DNA of 64,000 nucleotides, from the NCBI GenBank assembly GCA_011634665.1, contig WAEK01000006.1, positions 124,001-188,000 on the forward strand. Direction: 5' to 3'. Shown here piece after piece: positions 1 to 10,988 of the stretch. The translations under genes were made by a program, and so were the position numbers. How positions within the stretch are numbered: position 1 is the stretch's first letter; each line of letters begins with the position of its first letter. Source of the DNA: Mortierella sp. BCC40632 (lineage: Eukaryota > Mortierellomycota > Mortierellomycetes > Mortierellales > Mortierellaceae). The notes beneath the pieces are model-generated. The model saw only the letters and a program-made list of their open reading frames with translations, had not been told where the DNA came from and searched no databases.

Positions 1-670
1 GCTTTCATCTTTGGACACGTCATCCTCTTCCATGAATATGGAGGAGAAGCATCGTGATGTGGTACATGACGGGTAAAAGAGAGGGGTGAGGAAGAGAGAA
101 AGAGGAGGTGGTGTGGAGTAAAAATACAAGAAAGGTCCTACCTTGGTACCTCGGCCTTACCTCCCTTTTCTTGCCAAAGTTGGATAGGGGTGGTGCTTTG
201 GCCTTTTTTGAGAGTCATAGCTGACTAGGGGTGCTGAGGAGAGAGAAAAGGGGTGGCGGGGTAAAGAGAAATCCAACCCTTGGAAGGAGAAAGAAAGAGA
301 GGAGAGATGAGAAAGAGGCCGGCTCCTCGGTAATTAACCCCCTCCCTCCCATTTCTAGGCCTACCGCAAGCAACTCGGTGGGGTGATCGACTCTGCGTGT
401 CTATACAAATTGATTTGACGCGTTGGTCCAGAGTTCTGAGCAAGTAGCTGGAGTATTTGCGGATGGATCCGTAATGATGGAAAAATATGCTCCATAGCGA
501 GATGGATCCACAAAACTGATGAAGATGTGCTACATGTAAGAATGAGTCGTGGAGGAGGAGGAGGAGGAAAATGGAAGAAGCCAATGCAGGTATTGATCCG
601 ATGCATGTTTGGATAGTCAAAGTGGACCTATTGTCAAGAAGAATCTCAAGATCCCTGCTTTGGACTGTCC

Positions 671-678
<8 letters not shown>

Positions 679-717
<39 letters not shown>
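679..717. repeat. (CA)n microsatellite
   Basis: An uninterrupted CA dinucleotide run of about 39 nt, preceded by a short CT run. It lies in gene-free DNA. Confidence 0.95.
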
Positions 718-719
<2 letters not shown>

Positions 720-3700
720 GCGCTTTTTTATGGTTTCCTACTCTTTGGACTATAAACTCCAAAGACTATACTACGGGTTAGGGAGGCTCGATTCATTACT
801 ATTATTATATATATATATATTTATTTCCAATAGCTTACAATATTCTACTCCTGCTTTTGCTGGCTCCGGTTACAGTGTCAAGTGTGTTTTTTTATTGTTC
901 AAAGATAAAATATGGCGGACCTATCCTCGTGGACCGAGCGGATAACCTTGAGCTGTTGTGTCCCAACCAATTGATCCTTGTGCGGTGTTGGTTCGCTCCT
1001 CCACTACCATGCGTATTGCTAACCACAGTAAAAAAAAAAAAAGTTGTTTTCAAGGTCATTCCGAAAGTGGGTCCTCTCTTCTCTTGCTTCCTCTCCTAGA
1101 AGGACAACATAAGTTTTCGTCCGCGTTGCTCCTCTCCACATCCTCTGCTCTTTGAAGAGCTTCCCCGCACGGAACACACGTTCCTACATTCCATTTCTCT
1201 CTCCTCCCCCGCGTTCTCCGTGTGCACCCAAGTCGGCGAACGAGAAGAATAGAAGCTCCCCCCTCCCCCGCTTCTTCCCCTTTTTGTGTTGTCAAAAGTG
1301 GGGCTAGCATTTGTTATATGATGGTCCTCCACTGTCTTTCGCTCTCTCCAAACACACGCCTCCACATTCGGAAACAGACGTAAAAAAAAAAAGTGTGTTC
1401 CCCGCATCTGGACACTTGCCAGCGAAGGAAAGTGTTGACCTGTCGTGAATGCGGGGGAGGCAAGAATGAAAATCAACAAGAGAGCCATCCCCCCGCCACA
1501 TCCGTGAGGGTGGGAAAGAAGACAAGTAAGGTGGGGGGAAAGCAAAAAGAGATACGGTTGTGTACCGTGCCCCCGGTCCGTCTCGGAGGGCTGGAGTAGC
1601 TTCCTCGTAGAGAGTGGAGAAAACAAGGGAAAAGAGTGTTGTATGGACGAAATAAAAAAAAAAAAATATGTAGAACCCTTTTTTTACTTTTTTACTTTTT
1701 TACTTTTTACTTTTACTTTGGTTGCCTTGCAGGGTTACACATTCAGTAAGGCGAGGGCTCCAGGCACAAGGGTTGACCTTATAACTCCAACTTTGTACGC
1801 CTGGAGAGAGACAGACAAACACACAGAGTGTGAATTGGAGAAAGAGATAGGGAGGACTATACTCCTTCTAGACTCTCGGACGATTCATACAACGTTGTTC
1901 CCCGCACCCTCTTCGATTCCATGGTGCAACCTTGTTCAAAAAAGACGAGAACGATTTTTTTTTTTTTTATCAATGGGGTCGATTGTATAATGGAGTCGAG
2001 TCCAAAAATGGGGATACACAATTGAGTTCCTTAAACGTTCTCGAAGCCTGGAAAGTAGTAGCAAAGGGGGAGAGGAGGGTGGAGAAAATCTAGTCCTGAT
2101 CAAAAAAAAAAAAAAAAAAAAAAAGTGTACTTTGTTGAGTGGGGAACAAGATGGACCGTGGTAAGAGAAGAAGAAAAGAAAAGAAAGAGATCGGACGGAA
2201 ATAAAGGAGCAAGGCATCTCAGGTCAAGGTCATGGGCCAGGGGCAAGGTCAAAAAAGAAGAGCTCGCAACAGAGACAGAAAAAAAAAAAAACAATCGAGC
2301 ACAGGGAAAAGGAGGGAAACGAAGAAACAATTGGTAAAGAGGCCCAGAGTCATGCCCACGTTCCCGGTTCCTGTACTTTGACTCGCCCATCAAAGAGATT
2401 TTGTACGATGACTGGCTATTGGAATGACAGGCATGCAAGGACGCTCTTCTGGGTCGCGCGAGATAACACATCTTTTTTTTTTTCTCTCTCTCTTTCTTCG
2501 TGTGCGTGGAACTCTCTTTTTTCAGTTTACACGCCCGTCGACCCTTGGGGAGAAAGGATAGGTTGAAAGAGAGGTGCTGGTGTTTATGGCAAAAACAGCG
2601 CACTTGCATGGCGAGCTCTTTCGCTCTGTTTCCTCTCATGCACCTGCGACACAGACGCCTCCCCTCCTCTTCCTTCTGAAATGGCCTCGTTCACCCGTGT
2701 TCCAGTGCACAATGACCAAAGAGCATGCAAGGTCGGAGAAGAGAGTGGCGCTCAAGATTTTCCTCTTCCGGGCCCAAGCAGTAGGAAGGGGTGCGAATAG
2801 AGAATGAACATCAACAACAACAACGAGTAGACACCCCTACCACCAACCCTGTCTCTGTCTTGTTAATATGAGCAGAGTTTGGGTCAGCAACCCAGCAAAT
2901 TCGACACAAGGGTAAACCATTGAGAGACTTTTGTTCGCATGTGTACAAACGCACACGCACACCAAGGTTCAGCGCGGGGGAGTGCCAGTGAAAAAAAAAA
3001 AAGGGAAGATGATGGCAAGACACGAGCGCAGCGTAGCGCGCGCGAAACGAACCGAGTCAGGCTAAAGACAGTGATTTGAAGAGGGAAAAGGGAGGGAGAG
3101 TGAGATTTACCCTTCTTTCCTTTTGCCATGTGGCCAAGAAAGATCCGAGTTTGTTGACAACACGACTACGCTGGGTAGTCTGACGACATTTTTTTCCTCT
3201 TTCTTCAAATCTCTATCTCGTGTAATCATACCTACTCTCAGTTACACCCCTTTCAGTACGCACACACCCACACAAGCTCTCTATCTCCTTTTCTCTTTCC
3301 GGATCGACTCTTTCGCCCGGGACGACTTTGCTCGATCCATCATCTGCGCCTTTTTCTTTTTCTTGTTCTCCCGGGGAATACAGAAAAGAGCGTTGCTCGG
3401 GGGGTTTCCACGTACTTTGATGCTGTCTGTACCTAAGATGCCTCAGATGTTGGTCCGGTTAGTATCGAGCCTCTGAGGTCATAGGGAGCGATTTGAGCCA
3501 TGCCATTAGAAACATGACAGCACTGGACTTGCAGCAACGGCAGCCATTGAAGACCTTGTGGTTAAGCTGTCTTAAAGCGAGAGAGCAGAGAGCAAGGAGA
3601 TGAATAGATGGTTGGGGTGAGGGTGTGAGAAGGAGAGGAAAAGTAAGGGACCCCACCTAGTGATGCGGTTCTTCATCCTCCTCTCCCCTTCCTCCGCTGG

Positions 3701-4697
3701 CTGTGCTGCAGGTCTCTTACTTTTCACCACTAAACAACCTCTCCTCTATGTTTTCTTTGGTCCATTGTTCCCCGCTGGCGGAAAGGCCGTGGGTAAGGTA
3801 GACGCAGGTTGATGTAAGAGTAGAGAGAGAGAAAGGGAAAACAGAAGGTACGTGTGTACCTTTTTGTTCCTGAGCTGGTGGAACTACCCACATTTTTCTC
3901 CCTCTCTATTTCTTCTCTCTCGCGAGGTAAAAAAAAAAAAAAAAAAAAAAGAGAGCATCGCTTTTCCTGCGGCGAAACGGAAAGAAGAAATAATAAAGAC
4001 CTGCTCCTCCCAGTCCTCCGAGCGCACGCGTGAGAGAAAGAGGGAAAAGAGACAGAGGGAGAGCCAGGGGGGGATCGATCGTGTGAGAAACTAAACGAAC
4101 TTGCTGTTGCAGTTCACACCTGCCCTAGCGAAGCCATCCCCCTTGCTTCGGACATCGGCAAGAAGGGAAAAGAGGGGGAGGGAGGAGAGATGGACAGGAA
4201 GGCTATGAATCGAGCTAAAAAGGTCGTGGGAAATGAAAGAAGGGATCGGCCTTTACGCTTGTCCCCACATCGATACACAACACAACAACACAACACACAC
4301 AGAGAAAGATACGCACTCTGCTCTGCGCGGGCATGGGCCGACTGGTATGCAGAAGGTGCAGGTCTCCACCACATCCTTCTGTAAACAACAGAAGCAGATA
4401 GGCCCGTTGTTGTTCTGTTCGCTGCAAGGTCAGTCCTTCCTTTTATTTTGCTCATACTCTCCCGGGGCGTGAGACATTTTCCGCCCTCTGCACCTCCGTC
4501 GATAGGGTTCGAACTCTTTCAATCGTTTTTAATAATAGTCCTGGTAAACGGGGCAGTCTATGCACCTCTATCTTGTTCGCTCCTCAGTGTCTCTGAGTCT
4601 GTCGAAAGGAAAGGAACCTGGCCCAAGGCATCTTATTATTTTTTGATACTCGAGACCCGCACGTTACTTACTTGGTCACACAAGGAAGAACTGAGGC

Positions 4698-4729
<32 letters not shown>

Positions 4730-6017
4730 CGCCGATGGGAAAAGACAAGGCGGATCCCTTCAAGGATGGGGCAAGTGTAGCGCAGCGCTGTTCAAAGGAT
4801 TGAACCTCTTCATAACTTGTTCAGTGGTCGGGTTTACAACAGTGCGTGCGTGCGTATGTGTCTGTGTGGTGTGTTGTTTTGAGTTCTGCTCCAGCGAGGC
4901 ATGCAGAGAGACACGGCCGATCAGCGCACACCATTCCTTGAGCCGCCACGCAATGACTTGACCTCCGCCAGTCAGTTTACTCATCTTCTTTTCATAGCCC
5001 GGAAGTAAGAAAGGGTGCGAGGAGTACACACATCAACAACCACGCAGGTAGGCAGGGGCCAGGCAAGTGGGATCAAGATCTGAGACTGGGTAACATCCGT
5101 TGTGAGGAAAAGGCGAGGCAAGGTGAGGCATGTTGAGCGAGAAGGGTCCTGAGTTCCGCCCTTTGATCCTTCCAGTTACCTCCAGCTGCGTCTTTGACTC
5201 GATCCTCTCCTTTTCCCTCTCCCTCTCATTCTCCCGCCTGTTGCTGATCGTGCCCCGGCCAAGGGCGCCAAAGGATTATTGGCTGCTGACAATCCTGAGT
5301 TTCTAATCCACATTAGCTCGGGCGAATCTGAGCCGGCCTTGCCGTGCCTGGAAAATAATAATAATAAATTCCATGGCCGTTTTCAGGCCATGCCGGTGCC
5401 TGAGGGCCTGGTTTCGAACACAGATGGCCACTCAGGAGCAGAGGAGGGACTTTTTTTTTTTTCGACAGGAGGGGCAACCAAGAAGGTTGTTCTCTCTCCC
5501 CTCTCGTGTGATCCGATCTTCTGTCTGTCGAATGTCAGCTCTAGTACATACACCAGTCTCTGTACCCGGGAAATCCAGCAATATAGAGCTGTAGTTCACC
5601 GGGCAAAAGAGAGAAGGTCAGAGAGGCAAAAGGAAATAGAGATGTAAAGGAAAAATAGAGATGCGTAGGTAGACACCAAACAGGGGTCAGCGATCCCTTT
5701 TTTTTTTTTTTTTTTGTTTTCAAAAAAAAAGTAAAAAAGTGAGCGGATAGGCCAAGGCTTCGTTGCTGATAGCCAAGAGTAGGAACAACGACGTCAAAGA
5801 AACACATGGATCGGCCCTGCGCGGAGGGCTCTGTTCTCTCTTTGCTCCGTTCATACCTTTTGTCTACCTCTTCACTCCTCATTCCCTCACGCGGATCGCA
5901 AGATACGGACTTCCGGAAGGGAGGAGCCATGCAAATAATATAATCAGATGGGCAAGCAAAAGCGTACAGCACACGCGATCATCCTGTCTCTCCCTCTCTC
6001 TCCTTCTCTCAAACACA

Positions 6018-6019
<2 letters not shown>

Positions 6020-6074
<55 letters not shown>
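6020..6074. repeat. (CT)n microsatellite
   Basis: An uninterrupted TC/CT dinucleotide run of about 55 nt, flanked on both sides by short CA-rich and CT-rich segments. No gene is nearby. Confidence 0.95.
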
Positions 6075-6079
<5 letters not shown>

Positions 6080-9000
6080 AACACACACTCTCTCCAGGAG
6101 GTGCTCTTATCCATCATCTTGGATAGACGAATTTGTCACCAGAATCCCTCATCTCTCGTTACCGACAACTTTCTGCATTGACCATCGCACTGTTCCTGCG
6201 ATTGCCTACTCACTGTTGCCCGTCATTGTCGTCATCAACATACTCTTTTTTCCTCCTTTTCTTTTGTTCTTCCTTCTCCCGGGGTCTGATCGATTTTTTG
6301 GGTATGTGTAAAGAGAGAATAAGGCGGAGAGGAATGGCGACATTTTTTGCAAGACGAGAACGAGGCATTTTTGATTTTAACGTTCGGATGGTGCAGCTGC
6401 CTGGGCTCTGGCCAATCGAGGCCTTGGATCCGTTGGACGGGCGAGAGAGTAAGAGAACTAACTGTATGTGTGGTATGTGTGTGAAGAAGAAAGGGAGTGG
6501 GGGGGAGGGGAGGAGGAGGACATGGCCCAATATCCTCCCCCCTCCCCCATCTCTCTCTCAATTTGCTCTTGTATGGGTGGCCCTGTCTGCTATTGTTTAC
6601 ACGCTGTGGGTCTTGAGCTGCGACGCAACAGGGATCGAGAAAATCTCTTATCGCTCTTCTCTCTCTCAGCTTTCACAGCCTTCATCTCGCGGGACAAAAG
6701 ATCGGTCGAGACATACCAGATGGCACATCAGGGTGCGCAAGGCAGGGTAATCATCGAAAGACACACTCCTCTTTCCCATAACCAGAAAAAAAAAAAAAAA
6801 AAAAGCGAGACCCTCCCATCTGGAAAGGAGAACAAAAGCGAATGAGAGTAGACCACGGGTTCCCAACCTTTATTCTTTCTCCTCCCTCTCACCACCAAAG
6901 AAGTGCTACGATCCTGCCGACATCCAAGTCAAGATAAGTACCGTCATAGAAGCTGGTACCTGGTGGGTTTTAAAGATCTTTCTTTTCTCGTCTCGCTGGA
7001 CTCACATTCTCTCTCTGAGACGGGATTTCGTTTTTGGGTCGTTTTTCCTTTTTGAAGAGGGAGAAGGGAAGGTCAGAGTTTCTGGTCTCGAAAAGGGGGG
7101 ACGAGGAGGGAAACTGGCGTGAAGATAAATGACGCTGCAGACTGGGCTTAAGTTCCAGGTAGGCAGGTTTGCAGTACGTACCTTAGTTCCGACAGCAAAA
7201 TCTGCCCAACGGGGAAACACCTCGCGAGAGTCTCGAAAAAAAAAAAAAAAGGTCCAGTAAGTCAACCAGCCAACCAGCCAAAGGAATGAAAGAATGAAGA
7301 ATGAAAAAAAAAGTCAGACCCGGCACCCGAGCGGAGAACCAGCGTCCGTTTGGACCCAAACGGTCTCACTTCAAAGGGAAAGGAACTTTAGTCTGAATAG
7401 GGTGTCAAGTCCTTTCTAGGACCGGGAGGACCTTCCCCGTCTCGTGGGGCCCCTCTCTACATCGACTCTCTGCACCTGTTCCTATTTTTTTTTTTTTTTT
7501 TTTGTTCTCCACGTACTAGTCTGCACTCTACAACAGAGGTTGCATCGATAGTTACTCGACCGCGGGCGAAAAGTAGGGAATGAGATTTATCAAAGAACCT
7601 AATCGAGAAAAGTACAGTACAAGAGGTTTCTTTACTTCTTTTCCCTCTCTGGGGTAAGGGGTTCGTTAGATATGACCGAAAGATAGAAAATTCGCCCCGC
7701 TGTTCTCTAGACAATTAAAGAAAGAAATAAAGAACAGGGGGGATCATACGAGAACACGACTATGGTCCGTTGTGGGGAAAATAAAAGGAGATTACGGACC
7801 CAGTCGACAAGAGGTCTGCAATCGGTCGGATCAGCAAGGGAGCAATATAAAATTGACTGGACAAAGGAGGGAAAAAAGAATGCGTTGTTTGTGCAAGGAG
7901 ACAAGATCCGGCGTGTTCCTTCTCCACACCACAGTGGCCGAAGCGCCTCAGTTGTTTGTTCCTCCAGGGGGAAGGAAAAGGAGAAAGGAGAAAAAGGAGC
8001 CGCAGATGTCTCCGTTACAGACTCGCGACTCGCGTGCAAATTAGGAAGGAGTACCGCCGATGGCACCCAGGCGTTGGATCCCGGCGAGTGGGAGAAGGGA
8101 AGGCAAGTGACCAGGATAGAAAGACAAAGTGGGAAAAATTAACGGGTGAGAGTGAAAGTGAGTGAGGGAAAGAGCGCAGACTACACACAGACCGAGTCGG
8201 AAGCGAGACGTCTCAGACACACACGCCCACACATAACACGCACGTTGTGATGGTCCGGGGTGGACGTTGCAATCAAGGGCTGGTGCAACGATGGACTCTC
8301 TGGACGGACTATCTGGATTATTGGTCAGAGGGGTGTGAATGTGTTTATGGAAGGAGCGGGTAAGCAGGCAATAATGCGCGCGCACAAAAGGGGGGGGGAG
8401 GGAGGGAACAGGGAGCTCTGGCGCGATGTTGTCGTCCATGGCGTCGTTTGTTAGAATGATCGTCGATTCCAGGTCTTCTATTTTTCCCTTCTGCCCTTTT
8501 GTCTCTTTGTCTCTTTTTTTCACTCTCTGCGTCGCCCAGTTCTGTAAAATGAACCTCGTGGATAATATCACGACAAGAGTATCTCTCTCGCTCTCGCTCT
8601 CTCTCTCTCTCTCTACGTCTCATCTTTTTATTTTGTTTGCGGACGAAAAAAGACGACAAAGCAGAAGACTCGTGGCGTGGCCCACTCACCAGCGGAGCGC
8701 CATGATTTGCGGGGACTCGGCTCGGGCGTGATCTGGCGCAGGAGAGGATCCCAGGACAAGGAAGAAAAAAGGGGAAGCACTAATGACGCTGTGCGAATCG
8801 TCTTTTGACAAGAACAAGAGTATGAGAAAAAAAAAAGATCTCTTTGTTGCTGGGCAAGGAGATGGACCGGTGCAGCCATGAACGGAGAGAAGAAGCAACG
8901 CATCAAAAGTTTACCCCTCTCCCCGGCCATTGCAGTAGAGCACAGAGCGATAGAGAGACAACAAAAGAGCCAGGTACAGGGAGCGTAACAGAGTCAGAGA

Positions 9001-9857
9001 GAAAGAAAGAGAGAGTAGCAAAGAGTACAACCGAGGTGAACCTTAATCGAACCTTGTTGAAGCCTATGTGGGATAGAGGGGTCGCTTTTTGAATGCCCGG
9101 AATAGTGCAGAATAAAGGTACCAGTGTTGAGTGTAGTCTATGGCCGTTTAGCATCCCCTCTGGACTGGGATGGGTTTGCTGGGCTGGGCTAGGCAATAAG
9201 GCTAGGCTGGCCAAAACACACACACAACACACACACCCTCTCCTCTTTGTTACCTCATACTCTCTCCGAACCTGTTTATCAGACCCATGTCCGGGCAATT
9301 CATTCTTCCTGTCCGTCCGCGCAGCCTTGTCTCTTCAACCAAAGAGGTCACAGGCAAAGAGGACCAGTCGACTGGATGAATGTGAGGGTGTATGAAGCAT
9401 CCGTATATGAAATGAGTGAGGAGAGGTGTCAGAGAGGAAAAGCGTCCCAGGACAAGAGACCAGTGTATTGTATGTAATCGCTCAAGGGAGTATGTAATAG
9501 TTAGAGAGACCAGAGAGGAGAGGCGAGAGAGAGACGAGAGAAAAAAAAAGTAGTGCATGCCGCCTGAGGTAGTGTGTGTGTGTGTGGAGCGACAGAGAGA
9601 GGCAAAAGGCCGTTTTTCTGATTTTTACTCTTTTGACTGAATGAGTATTCGCCCGGGAGGGGGGGAGGAGAGAACGGTGTAATATGCGTGTGAGAGATAC
9701 GATGGGTCGACTGAATGGGGTGGATCGATTCATCGCGAGGGACTGACTGGCTGGGTCATAGAGTTGTTATTCTTATTTTTTTTTTCTTCACCCGGGAGAG
9801 GCACTCAAAAGACTAATGCGGACAGAGTCGCAGACTGAATGCAGGAGCAGGGTCGTG

Positions 9858-10090
9858 ATTGGCCAATACCGCACCAATAACCTCCCTTCGGGCCACACTC
9901 TAGCTGATTTCTCTCTCCTCTCAATTCAATCGCTCTATTCAATTATTTTCCCACTCCGTCTCGTTCAGTGTCCCCGCCCTCTCTCTCTTTTTCTCTTTCT
10001 CTCTCTCTCTCACTCACTTCTCTACTCTCCTGCTTGAACTGCAGGCAGTCCCATCACTTTTCTCCCCTTCCATCCCGAGTATATAAAACG
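9858..10090 (+). promoter_or_regulatory. Core promoter of PMA1: paired CCAAT element and TATA box
   Basis: The palindrome ATTGGCCAAT at 9858-9867 presents overlapping CCAAT boxes on both strands, the kind of site bound by the fungal HAP/CBC complex. A TATATAAAA box follows at 10080-10088, about 210 bp downstream. From the TATA box to the start codon the sense strand is strongly pyrimidine-rich, as is common upstream of very highly expressed fungal genes. The distance from TATA to ATG (about 900 nt) is too long for a simple leader and fits the leader intron described separately. The elements are seen in the sequence; factor binding is inferred. Confidence 0.55.
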
Positions 10091-10272
10091 CCATCCTTTT
10101 CCTGTTCTCCCCACCTTCAGAAACCTCTTTTTTTTTTTCTCTTTTCCTTTTTCTCTTTTTCCTCTTTTCCTTTCCTCCTTTCCGTTGACCGCCTTTCCTC
10201 CTCCTCCTCCTCCTCCTCCTCCTTCCTCCTCCTCCTCCCTCCCCCCTCTCCCCTAACAGTCGTTTCTCCTCT

Positions 10273-10978
10273 GTAAGTTTTCCCTTCTTGCCGCGTGCGC
10301 AATTCTCTTCTCTCTTCCCTGCGTTGGCTTTTTTGCTCCCGCTCGCTTTTTTAGCTCTTGTCTCGCCTGTCTCGCCCGTTGGTCTCGCGCCTTTTTTATT
10401 CGCCTGGTGCACACACGCCTCGACTCGCAACACAAACACACGTCGTTACCCACAACCCCATCCCATCCAGTCGCACTCGCTACAATCCCACTCTTGTTAC
10501 TCCATTTTTTTTACGCCCTCACTCTTCTCTTCGACAATTCTTGCAGCAAACATCTCTCCTATCCAGCCCATCGCTGGAATCTAGCATCCAGCAGCCTTTT
10601 TGCCTCGCTCTCGTATCTCTGAGCTTGACCGTGCCCCTGCACTCTTGCAAATGTCAGAGCTGCACGCTTAGCACCCTGGCCCAGAGCACTTGGCTCTTCC
10701 TCTACCAGCGCTCTCTCCTCGCCCTAATCCATATACCTCTTTTTCCCACTCGCCCGCCCTTCTGGACGCTCACCCTTCGTCTATTTTCGGCTCTCCTACT
10801 GCTCTCACCATCCTTATCCAACGGCACGCCAAAAGACAGACGGGGCGAGAGTACTTTTTTCTTTCGTTATCCTTCGCAGCCACCAACCAGGACTGCTACC
10901 CTTTCCATTCACGAGTCTAAAAAAAAGAAGCTTTTTGTTAACCCGGTCTCCCTATCTCCGTCTCTATCATCAAATTAG
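10273..10978 (+). other. Probable 5'-UTR (leader) intron of PMA1
   Basis: A strong donor, GTAAGTTTTC, begins at 10273. A pyrimidine-containing acceptor ends with TTAG at 10975-10978, only 10 nt before the PMA1 start codon at 10989. A TTAAC branch-like motif lies near 10938-10942. Removing these 706 nt places the ATG a few hundred nt or less from a start site near the TATA box. Leader introns are common in strongly expressed genes. This is a splice-site inference without transcript support. Confidence 0.55.
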
Positions 10979-10988
10979 CTCACCCGCC

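Larger units (their letters stand above)
1..9857. other. Gene-free low-complexity region upstream of PMA1
   Basis: I see no supportable gene in this 9.9-kb stretch. Open frames are short, mostly Ser/Leu/Phe or Arg/Glu/Lys readings of CT/GA-rich DNA, and none resembles a known family or can be chained across plausible introns. What is present is simple sequence: a CA repeat near 679-717, a CT repeat at 6020-6074, a shorter CT repeat near 8581-8613, and many A or T runs (for example about 2101-2124, 4701-4729, 5698-5715, 7485-7503). A small perfect hairpin lies at 7346-7363. An unrecognised lineage-specific or non-coding transcript cannot be excluded by eye. Confidence 0.6.
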
